From assembly GCF_005863245.1 (NCBI RefSeq), contig NZ_VBUT01000001.1, forward strand, positions 124,001 through 188,000: a stretch of 64,000 nt of DNA, given 5' to 3'. Of the stretch, positions 18,162-27,037 are shown piece by piece. Position numbers and translations under genes: made by a program. Source of the DNA: Nocardia cyriacigeorgica (GTDB lineage: Bacteria > Actinomycetota > Actinomycetes > Mycobacteriales > Mycobacteriaceae). Position 1 is the first letter of the stretch, and each line of letters begins with the position of its first letter. Under the pieces are notes generated by a model. That model worked only from the letters and a program-made list of their open reading frames with translations. It had not been told where the DNA came from and did not search any database.

Positions 18162-19115
18162 ATGAAGCGCTCCATCGCAGGCGTTGCTCTCGGCGTCGCC
18201 GTCACTCTCATCGCTCCGCTGCCTGCACTGGCCGATACCGGTTCGTCCATTCTGCCCGGCACCGGTTCCTCATCCGGGTCGGCGAAATCCGGTTCGGCGT
18301 CCGGGTCGGCGGGATCCGGATCGTCTTCGGGGTCGGCCAAATCCGGATCGTCTTCGGGCTCAGGGAAATCCGGTTCATCGTCGGGCTCGGGCAAGTCGGG
18401 TTCGGCGGGATCCGGATCGTCCTCCGACAACGACACGGGCTCGTCGTCGCGCTCGGACGACACCGGATCGTCCTCGCGATCCGACCGCGACACCGGATCG
18501 TCATCACGCTCGGAGGACGAATCACCCTCGCGCGCACCGAATTCCCGTTCCCGCTCGGGCGGCGGCGAATCCCGCACGGACTCCGGCGATTCCGACGACA
18601 CCGCCGGCTCCAGCAGCACCCTCCCGTCCTACGCGGACTGGATCGCCGAGGTGCGGACCGTGGCCGATCAGGCTCGCGGCGCGCTCGAGCAGCGCCTGCC
18701 CGGCGCCACCCGCCCGGCCATCGTGCTCGACATCGACAACACCTCGCTGGAAACCCAGTACAACCCGGGCATCATCATCCCCGCCATCGACCCGATCCTG
18801 CGGCTGGCGAGCTGGGCGAAAGGGCAGGGCGCGGCGATCATCTTCGTGACCGGCCGGCCCGAGTTGCTGAACGGCTACACCCAGCACAATCTGTCTGCCG
18901 TGGGCTACCCGGTCGACGGTCTCTACGGCAGCCCGCTCACCACGCTCTCGGCCGGTTCGACCGGGCTCGAGCAGTACAAGACCAGCGCGCGGATCGACAT
19001 CGAATCCGACGGCTACACGATCGTCGCCAACATCGGCAACAGCCCGTCGGATCTCGCGGGCGGGCATGCGGAGCTGACGTTCAAACTGCCCGACTACGAC
19101 GGCGCGCTGAGCTGA
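18162..19115 (+). CDS. Secreted HAD-family acid phosphatase with a Ser-rich linker
   Basis: Extracytoplasmic phosphatase of the HAD (class B acid phosphatase-like) superfamily. The 317 residues comprise a signal peptide cleaved near ALADTG, about 120 residues of Ser/Gly/Asp/Lys low-complexity sequence, and a HAD domain with IVLDIDNTSLET (motif I, nucleophile and acid Asp) and FVTGRPE (motif II Thr). ATG 18162 lies exactly 6 nt after TACCGT (18150-18155), suggesting a leaderless mRNA. The linker is probably a flexible tether through the cell wall. Confidence 0.85.
   Translation: MKRSIAGVALGVAVTLIAPLPALADTGSSILPGTGSSSGSAKSGSASGSAGSGSSSGSAKSGSSSGSGKSGSSSGSGKSGSAGSGSSSDNDTGSSSRSDDTGSSSRSDRDTGSSSRSEDESPSRAPNSRSRSGGGESRTDSGDSDDTAGSSSTLPSYADWIAEVRTVADQARGALEQRLPGATRPAIVLDIDNTSLETQYNPGIIIPAIDPILRLASWAKGQGAAIIFVTGRPELLNGYTQHNLSAVGYPVDGLYGSPLTTLSAGSTGLEQYKTSARIDIESDGYTIVANIGNSPSDLAGGHAELTFKLPDYDGALS
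18240..18620 (+). repeat. Ser-rich low-complexity repeats in the phosphatase gene
   Basis: In-frame tandem repeats encode variants of GSSSGSAKSGS and then DDTGSSSRSD. The DNA repeats TCCGGATCG and similar units many times. This is a coding repeat, not an array of spacers, and could vary in length between strains by slippage. Confidence 0.8.
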
Positions 19116-19125
19116 TCCCCGGTCC

Positions 19126-19155
19126 AACGCCGCCCACTGTGCAGTGGGCGGCGTT
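19126..19155. terminator. Convergent terminator
   Basis: AACGCCGCCCACTG and its exact complement form a 14-bp stem with a tiny central loop, followed by TTGTTGCG on the plus strand. It sits between the phosphatase gene and the convergent acyl-CoA dehydrogenase gene. Confidence 0.8.
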
Positions 19156-19180
19156 GTTGCGCACAGCGACTCAGGCTGCG

Positions 19181-20443
19181 CTACGCCAGCAGTCCCTTGG
19201 CCACATGCGTCACCTGGATCTCATTGCTGCCCGCATAGATCATCAGCGACTTGGCATCGCGCGCCAGCTGCTCGACCCGGTATTCGGTCATGTACCCGTT
19301 GCCGCCGAACAGCTGCACCGCTTCCATCGCCACCTCGGTGGCGGCCTCGGAGGCGTAGAGCTTCATCGCCGACGCCTCGGCCAGCGTGGGCGGCTTGCCC
19401 GCCCGGCCACGTTCGAGCACGTTGAACACCATGTTCTGCACGTTGATCCGCGCGACCTCCATCTTGGCCAGCTTCAGCTGCACCAGCTGGAACCGGCCGA
19501 TCTCCTGGCCCCACAACTTGCGGTTCTTGGCGTAGTCGATGCAGAGCCGGTGGCATTCGTTGATGATGCCCAGCGCCATGAACGCCACCCCGACACGTTC
19601 GGCGGTGAAGCTCGACCGCGCGCTGTCGCGGCCGTCGCCGCCCTTGTGCTCCTCGGTCTCCCCCAGCAGCCGGTCCCGGCCGACCCGCACGTTGTCGAAG
19701 AACAACTCACCGGTGGGCGAGGAGTGCAGGCCCATCTTCTTGAAGGGTTTGCCCTGGGTGAGCCCTTCCATGCCCTTGTCGAGCACGAAGGTGAGCACCT
19801 TGCGGTCGCGCTTGTCGACGCCGGCATCGCCCTCGTCGAGCTTGGCGTAGACGATCATCACGTCGGCGAAGGGACCGTTGGTGATGAAAGTCTTCTGACC
19901 GTTGAGGATGTAGTCCTCGCCGTCACGCTTGACATAGGTCTTCATGCCGCCGAAGGCGTCGGAACCGGAATCCGGCTCGGTGATCGCCCACGACGCCACC
20001 TTCTTCAAGGTGACGATGTCGGCCAGCCAGCGTTCCTTCTGCGCCAGCGTGCCGCGCGACATGATGGTGGTGGCGCCGAGCCCGATGCTGACACCCAGCG
20101 CCGTCACCAGGCCCATGCACACCCCGGACAGCTCCCCGATCAGCACCGCCATCAGCGATTCCTGACCCGCGAACGGGCTCGATCCCTCCGAGGATTTCTT
20201 CTTCTCCGGCAGCGGCTCCCCCGCCGCGAGCGCTTCTTCGCGTTTGCGCTGTTTGGCCAGCATCTTGGCCACCGCCTCGGCGCCCATCGCCTCGATCCCG
20301 AAGTCGGCGAACAACTTCCGCAGGATCGGGTACGGCGACATCTCACCGCTGTCGAGGGCGTCGAGATTCGGGCGGACCTCCTTGTCGATGAAGGTCCGCA
20401 CCGCCTCGCGGATCATTTCGTCGGTCTCGGACCATTCGAACAT
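19181..20443 (-). CDS. Acyl-CoA dehydrogenase
   Basis: FAD-dependent enzyme introducing the alpha-beta double bond in an acyl-CoA. The 420 residues include the flavin-binding WAITEPDSGSDAFGGMKTY region and the C-terminal QLFGGNGYMTEYRVEQLARDAKSLMIYAGSNEIQ motif. An unusual charged insertion, with the stretch KRKREEALAAGEPLPEKKKSSEG near residue 60, is seen in a subset of mycobacterial and nocardial FadE proteins. It is the last gene of the lipid-degradation operon, 26 nt after the SDR gene. Confidence 0.9.
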   Translation of the reverse strand: MFEWSETDEMIREAVRTFIDKEVRPNLDALDSGEMSPYPILRKLFADFGIEAMGAEAVAKMLAKQRKREEALAAGEPLPEKKKSSEGSSPFAGQESLMAVLIGELSGVCMGLVTALGVSIGLGATTIMSRGTLAQKERWLADIVTLKKVASWAITEPDSGSDAFGGMKTYVKRDGEDYILNGQKTFITNGPFADVMIVYAKLDEGDAGVDKRDRKVLTFVLDKGMEGLTQGKPFKKMGLHSSPTGELFFDNVRVGRDRLLGETEEHKGGDGRDSARSSFTAERVGVAFMALGIINECHRLCIDYAKNRKLWGQEIGRFQLVQLKLAKMEVARINVQNMVFNVLERGRAGKPPTLAEASAMKLYASEAATEVAMEAVQLFGGNGYMTEYRVEQLARDAKSLMIYAGSNEIQVTHVAKGLLA

Positions 20444-20469
20444 CGTTGTTCTCCTGTGCTCAGTGGTGC

Positions 20470-21339
20470 TCAGGGCAGGCGGGCGGCGATATCGTCGATC
20501 AGCCAGGGTCCGTCGGCCTCGATGGTCTTCACGTCATGCCAGCCTGCCAGCTCCGAGATGGCACCGCCCTGAACTGCGAAAACCTTGCCGGTGATCGGGC
20601 ACTTCTCCGAGGCCAGGTAGGCCACCAGCGGGGAGATGTTGGCGGGGCTGAACGCGTCGAACTCGCCTTCTTCGACCTCGGCGGCGAAGATCGCGCCCAT
20701 GCCGGGGGTGGCGAGGGTGAGCCGGGTGCGGGCCATCGGCGCGATGGCGTTGACGCGCACGCCGTAGCGCTCGAGCTCGTCGGCGGCGACCAGCGTCAGC
20801 GCCGCGATGCCGGCCTTGGCGGCGCCGTAATTGGCCTGGCCGGGGTTGGGGATGGTGACGCCGGAGGCCGAGGCGGTGTTGATGACCGCGGCATTGGGCT
20901 GATTGCCCGCCTTGCTCTGGTCCTTCCAGTACGCCGCCGCATGGTGCAGCACCGCGGCATGCCCCTTCAGGTGGACCGCGATCACCGCATCCCACTGGGA
21001 TTCTTCGAGACCGGCGATGAAACCGTCGCGCAGGATGCCCGCGTTGTTGACGACGATGTCGAGCTTGCCGAATTCGGTGATGGCCTGATCGACCAGCTGC
21101 TTGGCACCGTCCCAGGTGGCGACGTTGGCGGTATTGGCCACCGCGCGCCCGCCGGCGGCCACGATCTCGTCGACCACCTCCTGGGCGGGGCCGGCGTCGG
21201 ATCCCTCACCGGCATTGCTGCCGCCGAGATCGTTGACGACCACCGCGGCACCTTCGGCGGCGAACAGCAGCGCGTGTTCGCGGCCGATCCCCCGGCCCGC
21301 GCCGGTGATGACGGCGACCCGTCCTTCGAGTGCACCCAT
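20470..21339 (-). CDS. SDR-family 3-hydroxyacyl-CoA/alcohol dehydrogenase
   Basis: Short-chain dehydrogenase with GAGRGIGREHALLFA cofactor loop, NNAGILRD, an active-site Ser region (VINTASASG), and YxxxK in NYGAAKAG. The 289-residue length and the N-terminus resemble the dehydrogenase half of multifunctional beta-oxidation proteins. ATG 21339 was selected over an in-frame ATG at 21357 because GGAG lies 9 nt upstream. In the operon it would act after the MaoC hydratase. Confidence 0.88.
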   Translation of the reverse strand: MGALEGRVAVITGAGRGIGREHALLFAAEGAAVVVNDLGGSNAGEGSDAGPAQEVVDEIVAAGGRAVANTANVATWDGAKQLVDQAITEFGKLDIVVNNAGILRDGFIAGLEESQWDAVIAVHLKGHAAVLHHAAAYWKDQSKAGNQPNAAVINTASASGVTIPNPGQANYGAAKAGIAALTLVAADELERYGVRVNAIAPMARTRLTLATPGMGAIFAAEVEEGEFDAFSPANISPLVAYLASEKCPITGKVFAVQGGAISELAGWHDVKTIEADGPWLIDDIAARLP

Positions 21340-21414
21340 GTGTCGAAACTCCTTCACAGCTCAGGGAAAACGCCGTGGCGGCAGCCGGTCCGGTCCGCCG
21401 CCACGGCGTGGGAA

Positions 21415-22290
21415 TCAGTCGGTGACGACGGCGAGTCCGTCGGTGAGTACCAGGTCCGCACCGCGCGCGGTCCGGAAGGCGTAGGTGGTGGCGCCGTCCT
21501 CGGCACCGACCCGCCAGATCTGGGTCTCCAGATCGTCGCCGGGGAACACCATCTTGGAAAACCGCACCGCGAACCGCTTCAGCCGATGCACATCCGAACC
21601 GGCGACGGCGGTGAGCACACCCCACGACGACATCGCCATGGTGCACAACCCGTGCGCGATGATGCCGGGCAGGCCGGCGTCCTTGGCGACCTGCTCGTCG
21701 AGGTGCAGCGGGACCGGATCACCGGACGCGGGCGCGTACCGGTAGGTCTGGTCGTCGTCCACATGGTGGGCGACCGTCGCCAGCGGCGGCTGCTCGGCCA
21801 GCGCCGGATCGAACTTGTGCGCCGGCGCCTGCTCGCCGACCTTGGTGCCGACATCGATATTGCGGAAGAACGCGGTCAGGTACTGCTCGTTGACCAGTTC
21901 CCCGTCCTCGGTGCGGCATTCGATGAGAATGGTGATCGTGGTCCCGTTCTCGCGGCCCTCGTAGCCGATGGCCTTGGCCCGCGAGACCAGCTTGTCGCCG
22001 GGACGGATGGGGCGGTGGAAGTGGAAGTCCTGCTCCCCGTGCACCACCCGGCCGAAGATGTCCATCGGCACCACGTCGATCACCGGCATCATCATGGCCT
22101 CGAAGACCGGGACGATGCCGAAGACCGGCGAGGCCACCTCGCCCGCCAGATGCGCCGGGATCGGGTCGTTGGTCGCGGCCGCGTATTCGGCGATGCGCTC
22201 CGCGGTGACCTCGAAACGCTCCTCGTCGCTCCAGACGTTCAGGCCCGAATCGTCGAATTCGACGCTGGTGCCCGCTGTTCCGGTCGTCAT
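21415..22290 (-). CDS. MaoC-type enoyl-CoA hydratase
   Basis: Double hot-dog (R)-specific enoyl-CoA hydratase of the MaoC family. The 291 residues hold an N-terminal partial hot-dog domain and a C-terminal one with the hydratase 2 motif ASGDPVPLHLDEQVAKDAGLP followed by GIIAHGLCTMA, giving the catalytic Asp/His. It adds water to the product of the acyl-CoA dehydrogenase, and the SDR would then oxidise the alcohol. The next gene upstream in the operon ends 14 nt away. Confidence 0.9.
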   Translation of the reverse strand: MTTGTAGTSVEFDDSGLNVWSDEERFEVTAERIAEYAAATNDPIPAHLAGEVASPVFGIVPVFEAMMMPVIDVVPMDIFGRVVHGEQDFHFHRPIRPGDKLVSRAKAIGYEGRENGTTITILIECRTEDGELVNEQYLTAFFRNIDVGTKVGEQAPAHKFDPALAEQPPLATVAHHVDDDQTYRYAPASGDPVPLHLDEQVAKDAGLPGIIAHGLCTMAMSSWGVLTAVAGSDVHRLKRFAVRFSKMVFPGDDLETQIWRVGAEDGATTYAFRTARGADLVLTDGLAVVTD

Positions 22291-22304
22291 GCGCGCGTCC
22301 GCGT

Positions 22305-22739
22305 TCAGGCCGACGCCAGCGCGTCGAGCTGCTCGAGGGTCTTGTCCAGCTGCTTGGCGCCGTCCTTCTCGACCGCCTTGCCGAGCGCGCCCTTGATCAG
22401 CGCACCCTCGAAATCACCGTCGACGGAGAACTTGCTGCCTGCACCTTCCGGCTGGATCTCGAAGGAGAAGCGCACCTTCACCCCGGCCATGCCGGTGCCG
22501 CTGAGCACCAGCTTGTTGGGGGCGTCGACGCTCTCGACCACCCATTCGATCTTGTTGGCCATGCCGAGCATGAAGATCTTGGCGACCAGTTTGGCGCCCG
22601 CGGTCAGGGTGGCGGGCGGCTCCTCCATCCAGCGCTCGTGGATGGTGAACCACTTGTCCCAGGTGGAGGTGTCGGAGACAACGGCCCAGACGGCGTCCGG
22701 GGCGGCGTTGAGGTTCTTGGTGGCGTCGATATGACCCAT
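22305..22739 (-). CDS. SRPBCC-family (START-like) protein
   Basis: Small START/Bet v 1-fold protein, 144 residues, starting MGHIDATKNLNAAPDAVWAVVSD, with the FSFEIQPEGAGSKFSVDGDF sheet region and a long C-terminal helix. Such proteins bind hydrophobic ligands. Its place between a thiolase/lipid-transfer protein and a MaoC hydratase suggests it binds a lipid or sterol-like intermediate, but no activity can be assigned. Confidence 0.82.
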   Translation of the reverse strand: MGHIDATKNLNAAPDAVWAVVSDTSTWDKWFTIHERWMEEPPATLTAGAKLVAKIFMLGMANKIEWVVESVDAPNKLVLSGTGMAGVKVRFSFEIQPEGAGSKFSVDGDFEGALIKGALGKAVEKDGAKQLDKTLEQLDALASA

Positions 22740-22798
22740 GGTCGTGCTCCTCGTCGAGTACGGTTCCGCGGTGTCGCGGCGGAATTCGGGTGGTCGGA

Positions 22799-24004
22799 TC
22801 AGCGCACGGCGCGCTGGTAGGCGGTGACGACGGCGGCGCCGCCGAGACCGATGTTGTGCTGCAAGGCGGCGGTGACGCCCTCGACCTGACGCTTGTCGGC
22901 GGTGCCGCGCAGCTGCCAGGTGAGCTCCGAACACTGCGCCAGGCCGGTCGCGCCCAGCGGGTGGCCCTTGGAGATCAGGCCGCCGGACGGGTTGACGACC
23001 CACTTGCCGCCATAGGTGGTCTGGTCGGCGTCGAGCAGCTTGGCCGCCTCGCCCTCACCGCACAGGCCCAGCGCCTCGTAGAGCAGCAGCTCATTGGCGG
23101 AGAAGCAGTCGTGCAGCTCGATGACCTGGAAGTCCTCCGGGCCGAGGCCGGCCTGGTCGTAGACCTGGCGGGCGGCCTGCACGTTCATGTCGTAGCCGAT
23201 GATGTTCTTGGCGGTGCCGTCGAAGGTGGAGGCGAAGTCGGTGGTCATGGCCTGCCCGACGATCTCCACGGCCTGTCCGGCCAGATCGTGCGAGTCCACG
23301 AACGCCTCGCTGGCCAGGATCACCGCGCCGGAGCCGTCGGAGGTGGGCGAGCACTGGAGCTTGGTGAGCGGGTCGTAGATCATCCGCGCGCCGAGGATGT
23401 CGTCCATCGTGTACTCGTCCTGGAACTGCGAGTACGGATTGTTCACCGAGTGCTTGTGGTTCTTGTAGCCGATCTTGGCGAAATGCTCCGGCGTGGTGCC
23501 GTACTGCTTCATATGTTCGCGACCGGCCGCGCCGAACATCCACGGCGCCACCGGGAACAGCACCTCGGAGATCTCGGCCAGCGCCAGAATGTGCTTGCCC
23601 ATGGGCTGCTCGCGGTCGTCCCAGGTGGATTCCAGCGAGCCCGGCTTCATCCGCTCGAAACCGAGCGCCAGCGTGCACTCGGCCAGGCCGCCCCGAATCG
23701 CCTGCGCCGCAAGATAGAGCGCGGTGGAACCGGTGGAGCAGTTGTTGTTGACATTGACCACCGGGATACCGGTCATGCCCAGCTCGTAGACCGCGCGCTG
23801 GCCGGAGGTCGACTCACCGTAGACGTAGCCGACGTAGGCCTGTTCCACTTCGCGGTAGTCGATTCCGGCATCGGCGAGGGCCTTGGTGCCCGACTCGCGC
23901 GCCATATCCGGGTAGTCCCAGTCGCTGCCGTCTTCGTTCTTGCGCCGGCCGGGCTTTTCGAACTTCGTCATCCCGACACCGACGACATAGACCTTGTTCG
24001 CCAT
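22799..24004 (-). CDS. Thiolase-fold lipid-transfer protein / acetyl-CoA acetyltransferase
   Basis: A 401-residue member of the thiolase superfamily subgroup called nonspecific lipid-transfer proteins (Ltp) in mycobacteria. The nucleophilic Cys is in [16 protein letters not shown], and the C-terminal half has [18 protein letters not shown] and [20 protein letters not shown], the last with the catalytic His. ATG 24004 follows GAGG. It opens a five-gene operon ending in the acyl-CoA dehydrogenase and is preceded by a well-formed promoter covered by a TetR-type operator. Confidence 0.88.
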   Translation of the reverse strand: MANKVYVVGVGMTKFEKPGRRKNEDGSDWDYPDMARESGTKALADAGIDYREVEQAYVGYVYGESTSGQRAVYELGMTGIPVVNVNNNCSTGSTALYLAAQAIRGGLAECTLALGFERMKPGSLESTWDDREQPMGKHILALAEISEVLFPVAPWMFGAAGREHMKQYGTTPEHFAKIGYKNHKHSVNNPYSQFQDEYTMDDILGARMIYDPLTKLQCSPTSDGSGAVILASEAFVDSHDLAGQAVEIVGQAMTTDFASTFDGTAKNIIGYDMNVQAARQVYDQAGLGPEDFQVIELHDCFSANELLLYEALGLCGEGEAAKLLDADQTTYGGKWVVNPSGGLISKGHPLGATGLAQCSELTWQLRGTADKRQVEGVTAALQHNIGLGGAAVVTAYQRAVR

Positions 24005-24084
24005 CGAACTCCTCACCTTGTGCCGCCCGAAACGTCGGAGCCGCTCGCAGGTAACCGCGCCGGTCGCGCGGTTCGACAAAAACA

Positions 24085-24113
24085 AACATACAAGCGTGTA
24101 TGTAAGCATGCAA
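24085..24113 (-). promoter_or_regulatory. Promoter and TetR-type operator of the lipid-degradation operon
   Basis: On the minus strand TTGCAT (24113-24108) and TATGTT (24090-24085) are exactly 17 nt apart. The 18-bp inverted repeat ACATACAAGCGTGTATGT (24086-24103, 7-bp arms, spacer AGCG) covers the spacer and the -10 element, so a bound dimer would block transcription. A related site lies in front of the neighbouring TetR gene. Transcription would start near 24078, leaving a leader of about 74 nt. Confidence 0.65.
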
Positions 24114-24119
24114 GAGCGC

Positions 24120-24539
24120 GGACATTTCCTACCAAAGAACACCGGTTGTCGCCGGTAGAGCGCGGGGTGCCGGCATTCCCGTCGACCTGCGGCGGGACAG
24201 GACCCGGCGCTCACCGGGTCGTCGACATGCACGTGCGGCGGCAAGGCACGAATGTCGGCCCGGCACACCGCAGGTGGCGACTAGCGAGAAGCGGCAAACG
24301 TCGCCCGATCGGATACCGGCATGCACCGGCCGACGCAGTGGCGCGGCCCCGGACCGTCAATGCAGCGACGCGCGGGCCGCTAGCAGGAGCGGGTGTTCGT
24401 TTTGTGCGACATCGCCGATGAGCCCACCCGACCGATGATGCGTCCGCGCTCCAGCCGAGCAGATAGTCAACTCACGCAGGCCGCTGACGGCCCGGCCGGG
24501 CACTACCCGTCGGGGGCGGGTTCGGGCAAGGATGCGCTG
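24120..24539. other. Intergenic stretch without a recognised feature
   Basis: About 420 bp between the TetR gene and the lipid-operon promoter. No supported gene, RNA or terminator was seen. It is GC-rich and has only short out-of-frame open stretches. Confidence 0.4.
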
Positions 24540-25184
24540 CTACTCCGACGCCACGTTCGGAGTCAGCGCGGCAGCCGCGATGGTGCGCAGATGCGCGCAC
24601 GCCCGGCCCCACCGCCGCCGGGCCCGGTCCGGATCTGGGTCGATGAAGTTCGAGATCAAGATGCCACGCAGGGCGTCCATGGCGGTGTAGACGAAATCGC
24701 GGGCGTCCTTGCGGCGCACCTCATCCGGCACGAACCGGGCCACCGCGAGCAGCACCGCGTTGTTGACGAACGGCTCCACCTTCTCCATCGCCGCGGCCAG
24801 CACCGGATCGGTTCGCCCCGCCACCCAGAGTTCGACGGTGGCGATGAACAGCGGCCCCTGATGCAGTTCCCAGAGGAATTCCAGCGCGGCGTCGACCGGA
24901 TCGTCGACGTTCTCCACCCGGCCCATATCGCGCATGGCGGTTTCGGCCCTGCGTTGGGCGAGATGGCTGATGGCCGCGACCACCAGGTCGTTCTTGGAGC
25001 CGAAGTGATGCACCTGAGCGCCGCGGGTGACCCCGGCCCGTTCGGCGACGCGCGGTGTCGTGGTGCCCGCGTAACCGTATTCGACCAGGCAGTCGATGGT
25101 GGCGTCGAGCAGCCGCACCCGCATCTCGCTACTGCGCTGCTCCTGGGTGCGGCGCGCGGGCTTGGTGAGTGCGGTTCTGGCCAT
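24540..25184 (-). CDS. TetR/AcrR regulator, probable repressor of the adjacent lipid operon
   Basis: A 214-residue TetR family protein; the HTH is in VEYGYAGTTTPRVAERAGVTRGAQVHHFGSKNDLV, residues about 35-70. The basic N-terminus (ARTALTKPARRTQEQR) fits DNA contact. ATG 25184 lies 7 nt after TAGAAT, a good -10, so the mRNA is probably leaderless or nearly so. An operator related to that of the lipid operon overlaps its promoter, arguing for autoregulation and control of the operon. The effector is probably an acyl-CoA, which is inference. Confidence 0.85.
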   Translation of the reverse strand: MARTALTKPARRTQEQRSSEMRVRLLDATIDCLVEYGYAGTTTPRVAERAGVTRGAQVHHFGSKNDLVVAAISHLAQRRAETAMRDMGRVENVDDPVDAALEFLWELHQGPLFIATVELWVAGRTDPVLAAAMEKVEPFVNNAVLLAVARFVPDEVRRKDARDFVYTAMDALRGILISNFIDPDPDRARRRWGRACAHLRTIAAAALTPNVASE

Positions 25185-25191
25185 TCGGGTG

Positions 25192-25220
25192 ATTCTACCT
25201 TTACATGCAGGTCGGTATGT
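25192..25220 (-). promoter_or_regulatory. Autoregulatory promoter/operator of the TetR gene
   Basis: TAGAAT (25197-25192, minus strand) is the -10 element. ACATGCAGGTCGGTATGT (25203-25220) lies just upstream, over the spacer and -35 area. It agrees at 13 of 18 positions with the perfect inverted repeat at 24086-24103 and keeps the outer ACAT...ATGT arms. Confidence 0.55.
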
Positions 25221-25238
25221 TCACGAGGCGTTGGACCC

Positions 25239-25661
25239 TCATCGAGAATCCGGATGCGTTACCTTGCGAACGTCGATCAGATCTTCCAATCCGCCGAAAT
25301 CGGCAGGGTTCACCGTGTACAGCGGCAACTGACCGACCGAGGCGATCGCGGCGATCATCAGGTCGACCCGGCGCGGCTTCGGGTTCCGCCCCGACGCGAG
25401 CACGGATGCCACGATGTGGCCGTAGCGACGCGCGGCGCGCGTATCGAACGGCAGCGGATCGAAGAGCGCCTCGGCGTTCTGCAAGCGTTCGATTCGCTCC
25501 GCTCGCTCACCGCTCGTGCGGGCGTAGTGTGGCCCGGCCGCCAGCTCCGCCATGGTCACCGAGCTGATCACCATCTCCTCGGGCAGCTCTTCGGGATCCA
25601 GCCCGTCGAGAAGGATGATCACGTTGGTATCGACGAGTCCGCGCGCCACCTCGCCGGTCAC
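25239..25661 (-). CDS. VapC-type PIN-domain toxin
   Basis: PIN-domain ribonuclease toxin, 140 residues. The acidic metal-binding residues are visible: Asp in RGLVDTNVII, Glu in TMAELAAG, Asp in RRVDLMIAAIA and Asp in NPADFGGL. GTG 25661 overlaps the antitoxin stop by 4 nt (GTGA). VapC toxins typically cleave tRNA or rRNA; its own target is unknown. Confidence 0.9.
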   Translation of the reverse strand: MTGEVARGLVDTNVIILLDGLDPEELPEEMVISSVTMAELAAGPHYARTSGERAERIERLQNAEALFDPLPFDTRAARRYGHIVASVLASGRNPKPRRVDLMIAAIASVGQLPLYTVNPADFGGLEDLIDVRKVTHPDSR

Positions 25662-25978
25662 CGATCATCTCGCGGCGCGAACTCGCCCCGGCGATGCGCG
25701 CGATCGTAGGGGTCGTACAGCGAGTCATCAACGGCTTCGTCGAGATCCTCACGCCACCTCTCGGCGCCGGCTGGTAGCCCGGCGAAGGCCGTGATCACTT
25801 CCTCGCGCGGCACCGCGACTCGACGATTCAGGTGACGATGCGGCACCAGGTCGGCGACCGGAGTGCCGTCCACGGTGATGGTGTAGCCCTGCCCTGCTCG
25901 AACCTCGCGCAGCACCCGGCTCGCATCGTTGCGAAGCTCGCGCTGGGGGATCTCGGGTAGCTCGGCGGGCAGGCTCAT
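25658..25978 (-). CDS. Phd/YefM-type antitoxin of a vapBC-like module
   Basis: A 106-residue antitoxin with a Phd/YefM N-terminal fold (QRELRNDASRVLREVRAGQGYTITVDGTPVADLVPH) that binds the operator, and a C-terminal acidic tail (EDLDEAVDDSLYDPYD) that would wrap the toxin. ATG 25978 lies exactly 6 nt after TATGCT, indicating a leaderless mRNA; a GTG just before it is the alternative. The pair lies directly upstream of the TetR gene on the same strand. Confidence 0.87.
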   Translation of the reverse strand: MSLPAELPEIPQRELRNDASRVLREVRAGQGYTITVDGTPVADLVPHRHLNRRVAVPREEVITAFAGLPAGAERWREDLDEAVDDSLYDPYDRAHRRGEFAPRDDR

Positions 25979-26128
25979 CACCCCAGCATAGCCCGCCTAC
26001 TACACCCTAGCTACGCCATTGCTACGGGAATCATCGGGCGCGGGACGCGTTGGCGTATTCCGCTGCGCGGCGCCGTAATCCGAGTCGTGGCGGCCAGACA
26101 CCCCGCGTCTATCAAAAGGAGTCACATC

Positions 26129-27022
26129 ATGACCGACAACAGCACTTCGGTGACCGTGCTCGGACTGGGCCGCATCGGCTCCGCCCTCGCCGAGCTGTTC
26201 CTGCGCAACGGCCATCCGACGACGGTGTGGAACCGCACGCCGGGCAAGGCCGACCATCTCGACGGGCTCGGGGCGCGGCGAACGGAATCCGTGGCGGAGG
26301 CGATCGGTGCGGGTGAGCTGATCGTGGTCGCGGGCGTCGATACGGAGACGGCGACGGCGCTGGTCGGCGAGGCCGGCGAGCTGGTGGCCGGACGCGACGT
26401 CCTCAATGTCGCCACCGGCCGCCCGGATCAGGCGCGTGAGCTGGCGACCTTGGTCACCGAACGCGGCGGCCGGTTCCTGGACGGCGCGATCCTCGGTGTC
26501 CCGCAGACCCTCGGCAGTACCGACACGCTGTTCCTCTACAGCGGCTCCCCCGAGGCTCAGCAACGGCACGCGGACACCCTCGCCGAACTCGGCACCGTGA
26601 ACTACCTCGGCGCCGACGCGGGTCTGGCCGGACTGCACGACATGGCCGTGCTGGCGGGGATGTACGGGCTGTTCGGCGGCTTCTTCCAGGCGGTGGCCAT
26701 GGTGGACAGCGAGGGCGTGGGTGCCGTGCCCTTCACCGAGGGCTACCTGATCCCGTGGCTGCGTTCGCTGCTCGACCTGCTGCCTGCACTGGCCGCCGAG
26801 ATCGACTCGCGGGAGTTCCCGGTGAACTTCTCCGACCTCGCCGCCAATCGCATCGGGCTCGACAACATCCGCACGGCCGCGCGCAACCAGGGCGTGTCGA
26901 CCGAGCTGCTCGACCCGCTGCAACGGGTGTTCGACACCCAGACCGAGCTCGGTCTGGGCGCGGACAGCTTCACTGTCGCCGTCCGCGGTCTGCTCGCCGA
27001 CCGTCCCGCCGGCGTGCACTGA
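26129..27022 (+). CDS. Imine-reductase-like NAD(P)-binding oxidoreductase
   Basis: A 297-residue member of the 6-phosphogluconate/beta-hydroxyacid dehydrogenase superfamily, closest in form to imine reductases. The N-terminal Rossmann motif is VTVLGLGRIGSALAELFLRNGH with the NADPH-type VWNRTPGKA loop. The C-terminal helical dimer domain starts near GLAGLHDMAVLAGMYGLFGG, where the Asp may be the proton donor of imine reductases. AAAGGAG precedes ATG 26129. The natural substrate is not evident; the gene stands alone before a strong terminator. Confidence 0.8.
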   Translation: MTDNSTSVTVLGLGRIGSALAELFLRNGHPTTVWNRTPGKADHLDGLGARRTESVAEAIGAGELIVVAGVDTETATALVGEAGELVAGRDVLNVATGRPDQARELATLVTERGGRFLDGAILGVPQTLGSTDTLFLYSGSPEAQQRHADTLAELGTVNYLGADAGLAGLHDMAVLAGMYGLFGGFFQAVAMVDSEGVGAVPFTEGYLIPWLRSLLDLLPALAAEIDSREFPVNFSDLAANRIGLDNIRTAARNQGVSTELLDPLQRVFDTQTELGLGADSFTVAVRGLLADRPAGVH

Positions 27023-27037
27023 CCCCGGAAAACACTT

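Noticed and set aside
18240-18620. Serine-coding repeats as a CRISPR or minisatellite element
   Set aside because: Units are short, in frame and degenerate; they encode a linker in the phosphatase.
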